Shown here: positions 8,551-17,230 of the stretch, piece after piece
How the letters are laid out: each line of letters opens with the position of its first letter
How positions within the stretch are numbered: position 1 is the first letter of the stretch
Origin: JASHPR01 sp963815375
GTDB taxonomy: Bacteria; Actinomycetota; Actinomycetes; Streptosporangiales; Streptosporangiaceae
Assembly: GCA_963815375.1 (NCBI GenBank)
Contig: CAWFGX010000005.1
Coordinates: 806,001-870,000 of the forward strand
Direction of reading: 5' to 3'
Length of the DNA: 64,000 bases
Notes under the pieces: generated by a model
The model's input: the letters and a program-made list of their open reading frames with translations, nothing else
Database searches by the model: none
Told to the model about the DNA's origin: nothing
Program-made: the position numbers and the translations under genes

Positions 8551-9248
8551 CCGGCGGCGGCGACAGGCCCGGTGAGGGCACTGGGCCGGACGAGTACCAG
8601 GACCCAAGCAGCGGCTACCAGGAAGAGCTGATGGGAGGATTCCGGGGCACCTCGAACGGTGCGACAGCGCGGTTCGGGCGCGCTCAGGCTGCCATTCTGC
8701 GTGACCTGGTCGGCCAGGTCACGGAGCTGATCACCGGCGAGGCGCTGAGCGAGGACGGGCCGCAGCCCGGCGCTCCTGGCGCTCCTGGCGCTCCTGGCGA
8801 CCGCCCGGGGGGCTGGCCGGACGACGCGTCCCCTGAGCCCGACGACCTCGCAGCTCTGATGGGCCTGACCGAGAACAGGGAACTGCCAGATGACCCGGTT
8901 CTGGCCCGCCTGCTGCCCGACGGGTACTCCGGCGACCCTGAGGCCGCAGCCGAGTTCCGCCGCTACACCGAGAGCGGGCTTCGCTCCGGGAAGGCCGCCG
9001 CGGCGAGGACCGTGCTCGCGACGCTGCCGCCGCAGGGAGGGCGGATCCGGCTGTCCGAACCTGAAGCCCAGGCCTGGCTGCGGGCGCTGAACGATGTCCG
9101 GCTGGCGCTCGGCACGCGCCTTGAGGTCACCGACGACTTTGACGATCAGATGGCCGGCATCACCGCGGATGACCCCCGGGCCCCGGTCGTGGCGATCTAC
9201 CAGTGGCTGGGAATCCTGCAGGAGAGCCTGGTGGAGGCCCTGACCTGA
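8547..9248 (+). CDS. DUF2017 family protein
   Basis: 233 residues from GTG 8547, overlapping the clpS stop as GTGA. The mainly helical protein contains EFRRYTESGLRSGKAAAART and LNDVRLALGTRLEV, typical of DUF2017 proteins that sit next to clpS in actinobacteria. A central Gly-Ala-Pro repeat (PGAPGAPGAPGD) is encoded by three copies of GGCGCTCCT. Function is unknown; its constant neighbour suggests a link to ClpS-dependent proteolysis. Confidence 0.88.
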   Translation: MTGGGDRPGEGTGPDEYQDPSSGYQEELMGGFRGTSNGATARFGRAQAAILRDLVGQVTELITGEALSEDGPQPGAPGAPGAPGDRPGGWPDDASPEPDDLAALMGLTENRELPDDPVLARLLPDGYSGDPEAAAEFRRYTESGLRSGKAAAARTVLATLPPQGGRIRLSEPEAQAWLRALNDVRLALGTRLEVTDDFDDQMAGITADDPRAPVVAIYQWLGILQESLVEALT

Positions 9249-9302
9249 GGGAGCGGCCCCGCCCTGGCGGCTGCGGGACGGCCGCAGGCTACGCTCGCGT
9301 GC

Positions 9303-9737
9303 ATGCTGGTCTTGCCGGGCGCACTGCGCGCCGCCATCATCGCGCACGCGCGGGCCGATCACCCGGACGAGGCGTGCGGACTGATCGCCGGGCCCGAGGG
9401 AACCGACCGGCCGCAGCGGCACATCCCGATGACGAACGCCGCCCGGTCCCCTACATTCCACGAGTACGACCCGACAGAGCAGCTCAAGGTGTGGAACGAG
9501 ATGGAGCAGCGCGGCGAGGAGCCCGTGGTGATCTACCACTCACACACCGCAACCGAGGCCTACCCGTCCCGCACTGACATCGCCCTCGCTGGCGAGCCGG
9601 GGGCACACTACGTGATCGTGTCCACCCGTGACCCGCAGGACGCCGAGCTCCGCTCCTTCCGCATCGTTGACGGTGTCGTGACCGAGGAGGAGGTGCGCAC
9701 GGCCGGCGACGACGCGGTCGCCGCGCCGGAGGAATGA
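9303..9737 (+). CDS. mec: JAMM/MPN+ metallopeptidase of the CysO-cysteine system
   Basis: 144 residues. The JAMM zinc motif is complete: Glu23 in HPDEACGL, then HSHTATEAYPSRTD with His79, His81 and Asp92. In Mycobacterium tuberculosis the equivalent enzyme releases cysteine from CysO-cysteine. The two following genes encode the sulfur carrier and the dedicated cysteine synthase, which fixes this role. There are 69 nt to cysO. Confidence 0.92.
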   Translation: MLVLPGALRAAIIAHARADHPDEACGLIAGPEGTDRPQRHIPMTNAARSPTFHEYDPTEQLKVWNEMEQRGEEPVVIYHSHTATEAYPSRTDIALAGEPGAHYVIVSTRDPQDAELRSFRIVDGVVTEEEVRTAGDDAVAAPEE

Positions 9738-9806
9738 TCCGGGCGTGCCTCCGGTTGGACCGCACGGATTCCTGAACGACGACAAGCGTGATCTGGAGTG
9801 CTATCG

Positions 9807-10086
9807 ATGGCGATCGAGGTGCGGATCCCGACGATCCTGCGCAACTACACCGGCGGGTCGAAGTCGGTCGAGGGCTCCGGCAGCACGCTGGCCGACCTGA
9901 TCGCCGATCTCGACTCGCGGCACAGCGGGCTGGCCGAGCGGCTGGTCGACGACGGCGCGCTCCGTCGCTTTGTGAACGTGTACCTGAACGACGAGGACGT
10001 TCGCTTCCTCGGCGGGCTGGACGCGCCGGTCAAGGACGGGGACACGGTCACTGTGCTGCCCGCCGTCAGCCGGCGGGATGGCCTGA
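9807..10086 (+). pseudogene. cysO: cysO, ThiS/MoaD-like sulfur carrier protein, frameshifted at its C-terminus
   Basis: ATG 9807 begins MAIEVRIPTILRNYTGG, a normal ubiquitin-fold sulfur carrier that runs to VTVLPAV. There an extra base (A at 10068) throws the frame, so the essential C-terminal Gly-Gly is lost. Reading past the extra base restores GCC GGC GGG ATG GCC TGA, i.e. Ala-Gly-Gly-Met-Ala-stop at 10086, 10 nt before cysM. A Gly-Gly followed by two residues would need trimming by a JAMM protease, as known for QbsE/QbsD, and such a protease lies immediately upstream. As written the gene could not make a functional carrier; an assembly error or a fresh mutation are both possible. Confidence 0.8.
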
Positions 10087-10096
10087 CCGGCCCGGC

Positions 10097-11044
10097 GTGC
10101 GCTACGACTCGCTGCTGGACTCACTCGGCCGGACGCCGCTTGTCGGCCTGCCGCGGCTGTCGCCAAGCCCCTCGGCCCGGCTGTGGGCCAAGCTGGAGGA
10201 CCGGAACCCAACCGGCTCGGTGAAGGACCGGCCCGCGTTCTACATGGTGGCGCAGGCCGAGAAAGACGGCCTGCTCAAGCCGGGCGCCACACTGCTCGAG
10301 CCAACCTCGGGCAACACGGGGATCTCGCTGGCGATGGTCGCGAAGCTGCGCGGGTACCGGCTGATCTGCGTGATGCCGGAGAACACCTCGGCCGAGCGCA
10401 GGCAGCTGCTTGAGATGTACGGCGCGTCGATCATCTCCTCCCCGGCGGCCGGAGGCTCCAATGAGGCCGTCCGGGTAGCCAAGCAGCTGGCGGCCGAGAA
10501 CCCCGGCTGGGTCATGCTGTACCAGTACGGCAACGAGGCCAACTCGCTGGCCCACTACGAGACCACCGGTCCGGAGATCCTGGCGGACCTGCCGTCGATC
10601 ACGCACTTCGTCGCTGGGCTCGGCACAACAGGGACTCTCATGGGCACAGGCCGCTACCTGCGCGAGCACGTGCCCGGTGTGCAGATCGTGGCGGCTGAGC
10701 CGCGCTACGGCGAGCTCGTCTACGGGCTGCGCAACGTGGACGAGGGCTTCGTGCCCGAGTTGTACGACGAGACGGTGCTGACCTCGCGGTTCTCGGTGTC
10801 CTCCACCGATGCGCTACGCCGGACCCGGGAGCTGCTCGACCTCGAGGGGCTGTTCGCCGGCATCTCGTCTGGTGCCGCGGTGCATGCGGCCCTGGCCATG
10901 GCGGAGAAAGCAGTTGCTGAAGGCCAGGAGGCCGACATCGCCGTGGTGATCGCCGACGGCGGCTGGCGTTACCTGTCGACAGGCGCCTACTCCGGCACCC
11001 TGGAAGAGGCCGAGGCCCGCATCGAAGGCCAGCTATGGGCATGA
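10097..11044 (+). CDS. cysM: CysO-dependent O-phosphoserine sulfhydrylase/cysteine synthase
   Basis: 315 residues from GTG 10097. It is PLP-dependent, with the PLP lysine Lys43 in NPTGSVKDRPA, the substrate loop TSGNTG at 71-75, the phosphate-binding AGLGTTGTLMG, and a late SSGAAVHAAL. Its context behind mec and cysO identifies it as the CysM type that adds thiocarboxylated CysO to an activated serine, giving CysO-cysteine for Mec to cleave. It overlaps the next gene by ATGA. Confidence 0.93.
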   Translation: MRYDSLLDSLGRTPLVGLPRLSPSPSARLWAKLEDRNPTGSVKDRPAFYMVAQAEKDGLLKPGATLLEPTSGNTGISLAMVAKLRGYRLICVMPENTSAERRQLLEMYGASIISSPAAGGSNEAVRVAKQLAAENPGWVMLYQYGNEANSLAHYETTGPEILADLPSITHFVAGLGTTGTLMGTGRYLREHVPGVQIVAAEPRYGELVYGLRNVDEGFVPELYDETVLTSRFSVSSTDALRRTRELLDLEGLFAGISSGAAVHAALAMAEKAVAEGQEADIAVVIADGGWRYLSTGAYSGTLEEAEARIEGQLWA

Positions 11045-11901
11045 GCGCGTTTGATGAGGCCACGGCGGTGACGCCGGACGGACCGGGACGGTACCGGGTG
11101 GTGCCTGACGAGAGGTTCGCGATATTCCGGCCGGACGGCCCGGGCGCAGTCAACGGCGGGGTGCTAGTCGCCACGGCGCTTCGGGCCGTGCTCGACACCT
11201 CTCCTCACCCGTACCCGGTGGCCACCAGCGCGCATTTCCTGCACGTGCCGCTGCTGGAGCCGGCCGCCGTCGAGGTGACCTGGCTGCGGCAGGGCCGCAC
11301 GGCTGCGACCGCGCGGGCTACGGTGGTCCAGCACGAGCGGCCGGTGCTGGATGTGACCACGACAACGGGTGACCTGCCGCCAGCCGGTGACGGTGCCGGT
11401 GACGCTGACCTGGCGTGGACCGGCGAGTCGCCTCCGTTCCCGCCGGCCGAGGAGTGTGTCGACCTCGGTCCGTGGCCGACCGCGGGCAGCGCCGATGGGA
11501 TGAAGGGGTACCCCGGCCAGATTGAGGTGCGCCTGGACCCGGCGACAGCGGGCTGGCGGCATGGCGAGTCACAAGGCATCCCGGAGATGCGTGGCTACTT
11601 CCGGCTCCGTGACGACCGCGACCCCGACGCCTACCTGCTGGCCCTGGCCGTTGACTCGCTGCCGCCGGTGGTGTTCGGCCTGGGCGCGCGGGGCTGGTCG
11701 CCGACGGTCGAGCTGAGCTGGCACATGCGGGCGGTGCCCGCGCCGGGCCCGCTGGCCGTGGCCACGCGGTGCCGGCACGTCAGCGGCGGCTGGTTCGACG
11801 AGGAAGCCGAGGTCTGGGATACGGCCGGGCGCCTGGTGGCGCAGAGCCGTCAGCTGGCCCGGATCGGCCGCAGCGCCCGGCAGGTCACGGCACGCTCTTG
11901 A
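11041..11901 (+). CDS. acyl-CoA thioesterase-like protein (double hotdog, TesB/4HBT_3 type)
   Basis: 286 residues from ATG 11041, translationally coupled to cysM (ATGA). Two hotdog halves are visible: RFAIFRPDGPGAVNGGVLVA with AHFLHVPLLEPAAVEVTWLR, then EMRGYFRLRDDRDPDAYLLA with PTVELSWHMRAVPAPGPL. The substrate is unknown. The 3' end overlaps the convergent MFS gene by 17 nt. Confidence 0.8.
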   Translation: MSAFDEATAVTPDGPGRYRVVPDERFAIFRPDGPGAVNGGVLVATALRAVLDTSPHPYPVATSAHFLHVPLLEPAAVEVTWLRQGRTAATARATVVQHERPVLDVTTTTGDLPPAGDGAGDADLAWTGESPPFPPAEECVDLGPWPTAGSADGMKGYPGQIEVRLDPATAGWRHGESQGIPEMRGYFRLRDDRDPDAYLLALAVDSLPPVVFGLGARGWSPTVELSWHMRAVPAPGPLAVATRCRHVSGGWFDEEAEVWDTAGRLVAQSRQLARIGRSARQVTARS

Positions 11902-13183
11902 TCCGCCAGACCCCGATCGCGCCGAGGAACGCCACCACCGCGGTCCCGGCGTACAGCGTCGGGTAGCCACCCAGGGAGACCATCGGCGCGGCGACCAGCG
12001 CCCCGATCGCCGCCGGGCACACGATCGCGATGTTGATCACGCCCAGGTCCTTGGCCCGGTCCCGGGCAGCCGGCAGCACCTGGGTGATCAGTGCCTGGTC
12101 GACGGCCAGGTACGCGCCGTAGCCCACGCCGAAGAGCACGGCGGCACCGATCGCGGCATTCCAGGTCTCCACGAACGTCAGAAGCACAGCAGCACAGGCG
12201 ACCACGGCACCGGACACGGTGACGAAAATCTTCCTGCGCCCGAGCCGGTCGGAGATGATGCCGCCGACGATCGCGGTCAGCACCAGGCCGGCCGTGTAGA
12301 TCAGGATCAGGATCAGCAGCCCGTCCGCTGCCGTCTGGCCCGGGAACAGCCGCGAGTAGTGGATCGCGTCGCGCAGGAAGTACAGCAGGTACAGCGTTCC
12401 CATCGCCACAGCCAGGCACATGAGGAACCGGGTGAGCCAGGCCCAGGCGAAATCAGGGTAATCCCGGGGGCTGATCCAGTACGAGCGGATCAGCGTCCGC
12501 CACGACAGCGGGGCGCGGTGCGCGGGCTCCAGCGGATGATCTCGCGTCCGAAGCACGAACGGCAGCGTGAACGCTGCGAACGCCACGGCCAGCACGAGAT
12601 ACCCGCTTATTACGCCGGTGAAGAACTTGACCACGAGGACGGTGCCGACAACCAGCCCAAGTGCCTGCGGCATGCTGAACCACCCGGCCACCGCTGCCCG
12701 CTGCGGTACCGGGACGTGGTCAGGGATCGCCGCGCTCAGGCTCGCGAACTCGCCGTTCTGGAACACGCAGAAGGCCACCCACAGCAGGGTTACGCCCGCC
12801 ACGGTGCGCTGCTCGGACAGCACCGCCAGGGCCAGGGCGGCTAGCAGCCCCAGGCCGAGCGTCCAGCGGTGCCGGCGGCCGGTCATCCGGCCCAGCGCGA
12901 ACCGGTGCGTAGTGCGGTCGGACAGCGCCCCGGCCAAAGGTGTGGCCAGCGCGGACGCGACCGCGCCCACGCCGGTCACCACGGCCAGAGCCACGATCTT
13001 GCCGCTCGGCGTGATGTTCTGCAGCTGGGTGGGCAGCAGCACCTGCAGCGGGGTGTAGGCAGCCATCCACATGCCCAGGCTGGCCAGGCTCAGGCCGGCC
13101 ACCCAGCCCCGGCGCACCCGCTCCGTCGGCTCCGCCAGGGCCAGCGACAGTGCCAGCTCCTGATTGGTCGTCTGGTCGGACAT
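11885..13183 (-). CDS. MFS transporter (12 TM)
   Basis: 432 residues from ATG 13183, preceded by GAGGTGCGCA. Twelve hydrophobic segments and the MFS loop 2-3 signature variant GALSDRTTHRFALGRMTGRR are seen, with a second loop GGIISDRLGRRKIFV between TM8 and TM9. The extended RTTHRFALGRMTGRRHRW loop resembles the GPH/SLC45-like branch, suggesting a sugar or glycoside symporter. The substrate is not predictable. The gene stands alone between convergent and divergent neighbours. Confidence 0.85.
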   Translation of the reverse strand: MSDQTTNQELALSLALAEPTERVRRGWVAGLSLASLGMWMAAYTPLQVLLPTQLQNITPSGKIVALAVVTGVGAVASALATPLAGALSDRTTHRFALGRMTGRRHRWTLGLGLLAALALAVLSEQRTVAGVTLLWVAFCVFQNGEFASLSAAIPDHVPVPQRAAVAGWFSMPQALGLVVGTVLVVKFFTGVISGYLVLAVAFAAFTLPFVLRTRDHPLEPAHRAPLSWRTLIRSYWISPRDYPDFAWAWLTRFLMCLAVAMGTLYLLYFLRDAIHYSRLFPGQTAADGLLILILIYTAGLVLTAIVGGIISDRLGRRKIFVTVSGAVVACAAVLLTFVETWNAAIGAAVLFGVGYGAYLAVDQALITQVLPAARDRAKDLGVINIAIVCPAAIGALVAAPMVSLGGYPTLYAGTAVVAFLGAIGVWRIKSVP

Positions 13184-13274
13184 TGCGCACCTCACACGTC
13201 GAGCCGCAGCACCTAGCAGGGATCATGCCGCGTTCAGAGATGATAGGGCCAGCAGGCGCGTAGATTGATCCACC

Positions 13275-14065
13275 GTGCGGCTTACCGTGATCGGCTGCTC
13301 GGGCAGCTTTCCCGGGCCGGACAGCCCGGCATCGTGCTACCTGGTCGAGGCGGAGGGATTCCGGCTGCTGCTGGACTTCGGCAGCGGGGCCCTTGGCGCC
13401 CTGCAGCGCCAGAGTGGCCTCGGCCAGGTCGACGCCGTCTGCATCAGCCACCTGCACTCAGACCACTGCATAGACCTCGGCGGCTACGCGGTGGCGCGGA
13501 TCATCCGCCCGGAAGGGCCAATGCCGCGGCTGCCCGTCTACGGGCCAGACCAGACGGCACTGCGGCTGAATCGGGCACTCGATGCCGAGCCGGCCTCGGA
13601 GGCGGAGCCGGCTAGCGGCTATGACCACGGGTTCACACAGGCGTTCAGCTTCGCCACGATCACCCCGGGCGTCATGGAGATCGGCCCGCTGCGGGTAACG
13701 GCGGCCCTGATGAACCACCCGGTGCAGACGTTCGGATTCCGGGTGGAACACGCTGGCAGGTCGCTGGCCTACTCCGCTGACACTGGCGAGACCGACGCGC
13801 TGGTCCGGCTGGCCCGGGACGCGGACGTCCTGCTGTGCGAGGCGTCGTTCCTCGAGCCAGCCGCCGGGGCGCCAGCCCTTCCGCAGGGCCTGCACATGAC
13901 GGCACGGCAAGCCGCCGAGCACGCCGAGCGGGCCGGGGCCGGCGGCTCGTGCTCACCCACCTGGTGCCGTGGAACGACGCCGACCGTACGCTCGAAGAGG
14001 CCTCGCCCGCGTTCAGCGGGCCGGCATCGCTGGCCTCGTCCGGGCTTGTGCTGACGCTCGAGTAG
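13275..14065 (+). pseudogene. metallo-beta-lactamase-fold hydrolase, frameshifted near its end
   Basis: From GTG 13275 the protein reads MRLTVIGCSGSFPGPDSPAS with the metal motif SHLHSDHCIDL and later LMNHPVQTFGFRVEH, SADTGET and LLCEASF. This is the small RNase Z-like subgroup that usually lies upstream of rph in actinobacteria. Near 13936 one C appears to be missing: the written frame ends in nonsense, while the +2 frame continues RLVLTHLVPWNDADRTLEEA to TAG 14063-14065, supplying the last metal-binding His. All catalytic parts are otherwise intact, so this may be an assembly error. Confidence 0.8.
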
Positions 14066-14085
14066 CGGGCATACACTCCACTGCC

Positions 14086-15024
14086 ATGCGCGCACTGGTC
14101 ACCGGCGGCGCCGGGTTCATCGGCTCGCACCTGACCGACGCCCTGCTCGCCAGGGGGGACGAGGTCACGGTGGTCGATGATCTGTCCCGGGGCCGGCTGT
14201 CGAGGCTGGATGGCCACGCGGCAGCCCACAAGCTGAGCATCACAGACGTCGCGCCGCTGACGAGGCTCGCCATCGAGGTCAGGCCGGAGCTGATCTTCCA
14301 CCTCGCCGGGCACAGCGACATCCGCGCCTCGGTCGCCGCCCCGGCCGACGACACGCGGGCCAACGTGGCCGGGACCGTGAACGTCCTGGAAGCCGCGCGT
14401 GCGGTCGGTGCTCGGGTGCTGTTCTGCTCCACAGGCGGCGCGCTGTACGGCAAGGACGCGCCGATCCCGTCGCTGGAGGACGTGCTGCCGCTGCCGGAGT
14501 CACCGTTCGGCGTCGCCAAGCACTGCGCCGAGCAGTACGTCAGCCTGTACAACCGGCTCCACGGGTGCACGCACGCCATCCTGCGGCTGGCCAGCGTGTA
14601 CGGCCCGCGGCAGGACCCGGCAGGCGAGTCCGGCGTGATCCCGGTCTTCTGCGAACGGCTGCTCGCCGGGGAGCGGCCGGTCATTTACGGCGACGGAACC
14701 CAGACCCGCGACTACGTGTACGTCAGTGATGCCGTGGCGGCCCTGCTGGCCGTCGCGGACAAGGGCCGTCCTGGCATCTGGAACTTCGGCACCGGCACTG
14801 AGACCAGCGTGCTTGACCTGGCGCGGCTGATCGCCGAGATGGCCGGCCACCAGGTGGAACCCGAGTTCGCCCCGCCACGGCCTGACGACCTGCAGCGCAG
14901 CGCGCTCGCGGCCTACCGGGCAGAGCGTGACCTGGGCTGGAAGCCGTCGGTCGGCCTGGCCGACGGGCTGCTGCGGGTCTGCCAGTGGGTCGAGGCTGGC
15001 GCACCCGACCGGGCGGACAGCTGA
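14086..15024 (+). CDS. NAD-dependent epimerase/dehydratase (extended SDR) with an altered active-site tyrosine
   Basis: 312 residues from ATG 14086. The NAD site is TGGAGFIGSHLTDALLARGD; VVDDLSRG, HLAGHSDIRASV, YGPRQDP and GDGTQTRDYVYVSD match UDP-sugar 4-epimerase-like enzymes. The catalytic YxxxK reads PESPFGVAKHC, with Phe141 in place of Tyr and Lys145 kept, and the preceding Ser/Thr region is CSTGGALYG. Without the Tyr hydroxyl ordinary epimerase chemistry would be weakened, so substrate and activity are uncertain. It lies between the MBL gene and rph. Confidence 0.85.
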   Translation: MRALVTGGAGFIGSHLTDALLARGDEVTVVDDLSRGRLSRLDGHAAAHKLSITDVAPLTRLAIEVRPELIFHLAGHSDIRASVAAPADDTRANVAGTVNVLEAARAVGARVLFCSTGGALYGKDAPIPSLEDVLPLPESPFGVAKHCAEQYVSLYNRLHGCTHAILRLASVYGPRQDPAGESGVIPVFCERLLAGERPVIYGDGTQTRDYVYVSDAVAALLAVADKGRPGIWNFGTGTETSVLDLARLIAEMAGHQVEPEFAPPRPDDLQRSALAAYRAERDLGWKPSVGLADGLLRVCQWVEAGAPDRADS

Positions 15025-15051
15025 CCCCGGCGCACCGGTACCCTGGTCGCC

Positions 15052-15813
15052 ATGTCGCGACCGGACGGGCGCAGCCCCGAGCAGCTGCGTGCAGTAAAGA
15101 TCACCAGGGGCTGGCTCGAGCATGCCGAGGGGTCGGTACTTGTCGAGTTCGGCGCCACGCGCGTGCTGTGTGCGGCCAGCGTCGCCGAGGAACTGCCCCG
15201 GTGGCGCAGGGGCAGCGGGCTGGGCTGGGTCACCGCCGAGTATGCGATGCTGCCCCGCGCGACGAACACCCGCGGTGAGCGCGAATCGGTCAAGGGCAGG
15301 CTCGGCGGCCGGACGATGGAGATATCCCGACTGGTCGGCCGGGCGCTGCGGGGCTGTGTTGACGCCAAGGCGCTCGGCGAGAACTCAATCATCATCGACT
15401 GTGACGTGCTGCAGGCCGACGGCGGCACCAGGACCGCGGCGATCACCGGCGGCTACGTCGCCCTGGCCGACGCGGTCAGCTGGCTGCGTGGCAGGAACCG
15501 GTGCAAGGGAAACCCCCTGGTCGGCTCAGTCGCAGCGATCAGCGTTGGGATCGTGAACGGCGAGACCCGCCTGGACCTGTGCTACGAAGAGGATGCCGCC
15601 GCCGACACCGACATGAACGTGGTCTGCACGGGTGACGGGGGCTTCGTCGAGGTCCAGGGCACTGCCGAGCGCGAGCCGTTCGACCGCAAGCGACTGGACG
15701 AGCTGCTGGACCTGGCGGTCGCCGGGTGCGCCGAGCTTACACAGTTCCAGCGCCAGGCGCTGAGCGAGCCCAGGCGGGCCACTCCTGGCACTGGCTCGCA
15801 ATCAGCAGAATGA
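15052..15813 (+). CDS. rph: ribonuclease PH
   Basis: 253 residues. A phosphorolytic 3'-5' exoribonuclease that trims tRNA 3' ends. Family blocks are GWLEHAEGSVLVEFGATRVL, the phosphate-binding area LPRATNTRGERESVKGR, GRTMEISRLVGRALRGCVD, and DCDVLQADGGTRTAAITGG. It overlaps rdgB by ATGA at the stop codon, giving the rph-rdgB pair common in actinobacteria. Confidence 0.96.
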   Translation: MSRPDGRSPEQLRAVKITRGWLEHAEGSVLVEFGATRVLCAASVAEELPRWRRGSGLGWVTAEYAMLPRATNTRGERESVKGRLGGRTMEISRLVGRALRGCVDAKALGENSIIIDCDVLQADGGTRTAAITGGYVALADAVSWLRGRNRCKGNPLVGSVAAISVGIVNGETRLDLCYEEDAAADTDMNVVCTGDGGFVEVQGTAEREPFDRKRLDELLDLAVAGCAELTQFQRQALSEPRRATPGTGSQSAE

Positions 15814-16475
15814 ATACGGAACGCTACGGCGGCGGCAACCCGGCGCCGCGGCTGGTCCTGGCGACGGCCAATATCGCCAAGCTGGCCGAGCTGACCAGGA
15901 TCCTGGCTGCCGCCGGAGTGCCAGCCGAGCTGGCTGGCCTCAGTGAGTTCGCCGGTGCGCCAGAGGTGGCCGAGACCGGGGCGACCTTCGCCGAGAACGC
16001 ACTGCTCAAGGCGCGGGCCCTGGCGAGTTTTACCGGCCTGCCGGCGGTGGCCGACGATTCTGGCCTGTGCGTCGACGCACTGAACGGGATGCCCGGCGTC
16101 CTCTCCGCGCGCTGGGCCGGCCGTCACGGTGATGACGAGGCCAACCTGGGGCTGGTCCTGGCCCAGACCGCTGACGTGCCCGACGGCAGGCGCGGGGCGC
16201 ATTTTGTCTGCGCTGCGGCGCTGGCGCTGCCGGCGGGGGAGGAGCACATTCGCGAGGGCACAGTATTCGGCACGCTGATCCGCGAACCGCGCGGAACCGG
16301 GGGCTTCGGCTACGACCCGGTCTTCGTCCCCGACCCGTTCGAGGTAGCCAGTGTGGGTGACGGCGTGGCCGGGCTGACCACTGCCGAGATGACCCCGCAG
16401 GCCAAAGATGCGATCAGCCACCGCGGCCGCGCGCTGCGAGCCCTCGTGCCCGTGATCGCCGCAGCCCTGGGCTAG
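15810..16475 (+). CDS. rdgB: XTP/dITP pyrophosphatase (Ham1 family)
   Basis: 221 residues from ATG 15810. Removes non-canonical purine nucleoside triphosphates from the pool. Signature stretches are LVLATANIAKLAELTRILA, TFAENALLKARALASFTGLP, VADDSGLCVDALNGMPGVLS, and GTGGFGYDPVFVPD near the end. Translationally coupled to rph. Converges with the FMN reductase gene with a 4-nt overlap. Confidence 0.95.
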   Translation: MNTERYGGGNPAPRLVLATANIAKLAELTRILAAAGVPAELAGLSEFAGAPEVAETGATFAENALLKARALASFTGLPAVADDSGLCVDALNGMPGVLSARWAGRHGDDEANLGLVLAQTADVPDGRRGAHFVCAAALALPAGEEHIREGTVFGTLIREPRGTGGFGYDPVFVPDPFEVASVGDGVAGLTTAEMTPQAKDAISHRGRALRALVPVIAAALG

Positions 16476-17044
16476 GCGGCTACCTGGCTCCTGCTGCGCT
16501 GCGCCGCCTCGGTCCGCACCAGTTCGTCGAGCATGGTGTCGGCCGCCTGCTGGACGACCGCGTTCGGCTGGAATGCGCCGTCGGAGTCCAGGAGCTGGGT
16601 GAAGTGCTGAATGCTGACGCCTTCATCGACCGGCAGCATCCGGAGTTGCGTCACTACCTGCTTGAGCTGCTGAACCGAGCGCGTACCAGCGGAGTTGCCT
16701 CCGTAGGAGACGAAGCCTACGGGCTTGCCCTGCCACTCGCGGTGCAGGTAGTCGATCGCGTTCTTCAGGGCGGCCGGGTAGCCGGCGTTGTACTCAGGGG
16801 TCACGATCACGAACGCATCGGCAGCGTCGGCGATCGCGCTCCACTCCCGGGTGTGCTCGCGGGTGTACTGCCCCAGCCGCGGGTGATTCGGCTCGTCTAG
16901 CAGCGGCAGGCCGATCTCGGCGAGATCGGCGACGGTGACGTCAAATCCGCCGTGCTCCTTTGCGCGCTCGGTGAACCACCGCGCTATGGCGGCACCGGCG
17001 CGTCCTGGCCGGGTAGAGCCGATGATGATCGTCAGGTTCGGCAT
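16472..17044 (-). CDS. NADPH-dependent FMN reductase family protein
   Basis: 190 residues from ATG 17044 (AAAGGTG ribosome site). Flavodoxin-like fold with the FMN phosphate loop GSTRPGRAGAAIARWF, the flavin-binding TPEYNAGYPAALKNAIDYLH, and VSYGGNSAGTRSVQQLK. Probably an azo-, chromate- or quinone-reductase-type oxidoreductase acting in stress defence; the substrate cannot be told. The region upstream contains a possible operator. Confidence 0.88.
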   Translation of the reverse strand: MPNLTIIIGSTRPGRAGAAIARWFTERAKEHGGFDVTVADLAEIGLPLLDEPNHPRLGQYTREHTREWSAIADAADAFVIVTPEYNAGYPAALKNAIDYLHREWQGKPVGFVSYGGNSAGTRSVQQLKQVVTQLRMLPVDEGVSIQHFTQLLDSDGAFQPNAVVQQAADTMLDELVRTEAAQRSRSQVAA

Positions 17045-17116
17045 CCGCGCACCTTTCGTAGGGCATGGCAGTCGGGCAGTGTCAACTTCCTCAACCGCCC
17101 ATTGACGGTGAGTTAG

Positions 17117-17128
17117 TTGAACACTCAA
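17117..17128 (-). promoter_or_regulatory. possible operator TTGA-N4-TCAA upstream of the FMN reductase gene
   Basis: An inverted repeat TTGA ACAC TCAA about 75 nt upstream of the reductase start. A second TCAA/TTGA pair is present nearer the gene in the stretch CTCAACCGCCCATTGACGG at about 17081-17099. Repeated TTGA/TCAA arms fit control by a small redox- or phenol-sensing repressor. No such regulator gene is adjacent, so this is weak. Confidence 0.4.
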
Positions 17129-17173
17129 GAAAGATAACGCTGCCCGGCGCGGATTCCATACCCGCGTGCGACC

Positions 17174-17222
17174 CGGCCCGGCCACCCTGCCGCGAACGGC
17201 AGCGGGCAGCCAGGCCGGGCCG
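17174..17222 (-). terminator. nested stem-loop after the lipoprotein gene
   Basis: Outer arms CGGCCCGGCC (17174-17183) and GGCCGGGCCG (17213-17222) are perfect complements and enclose an inner hairpin TGCCG-CGAA-CGGCA. It sits 9 nt beyond the stop of the lipoprotein gene, where a terminator is expected. No T-run follows, as is usual in high-G+C genomes. Confidence 0.6.
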
Positions 17223-17230
17223 CATGGCTG

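Noticed and set aside
10062..10086. Programmed +1 frameshift in cysO
   Set aside because: There is no slippery run or stop codon at the site, and similar indels in unrelated genes of this window favour error or mutation.
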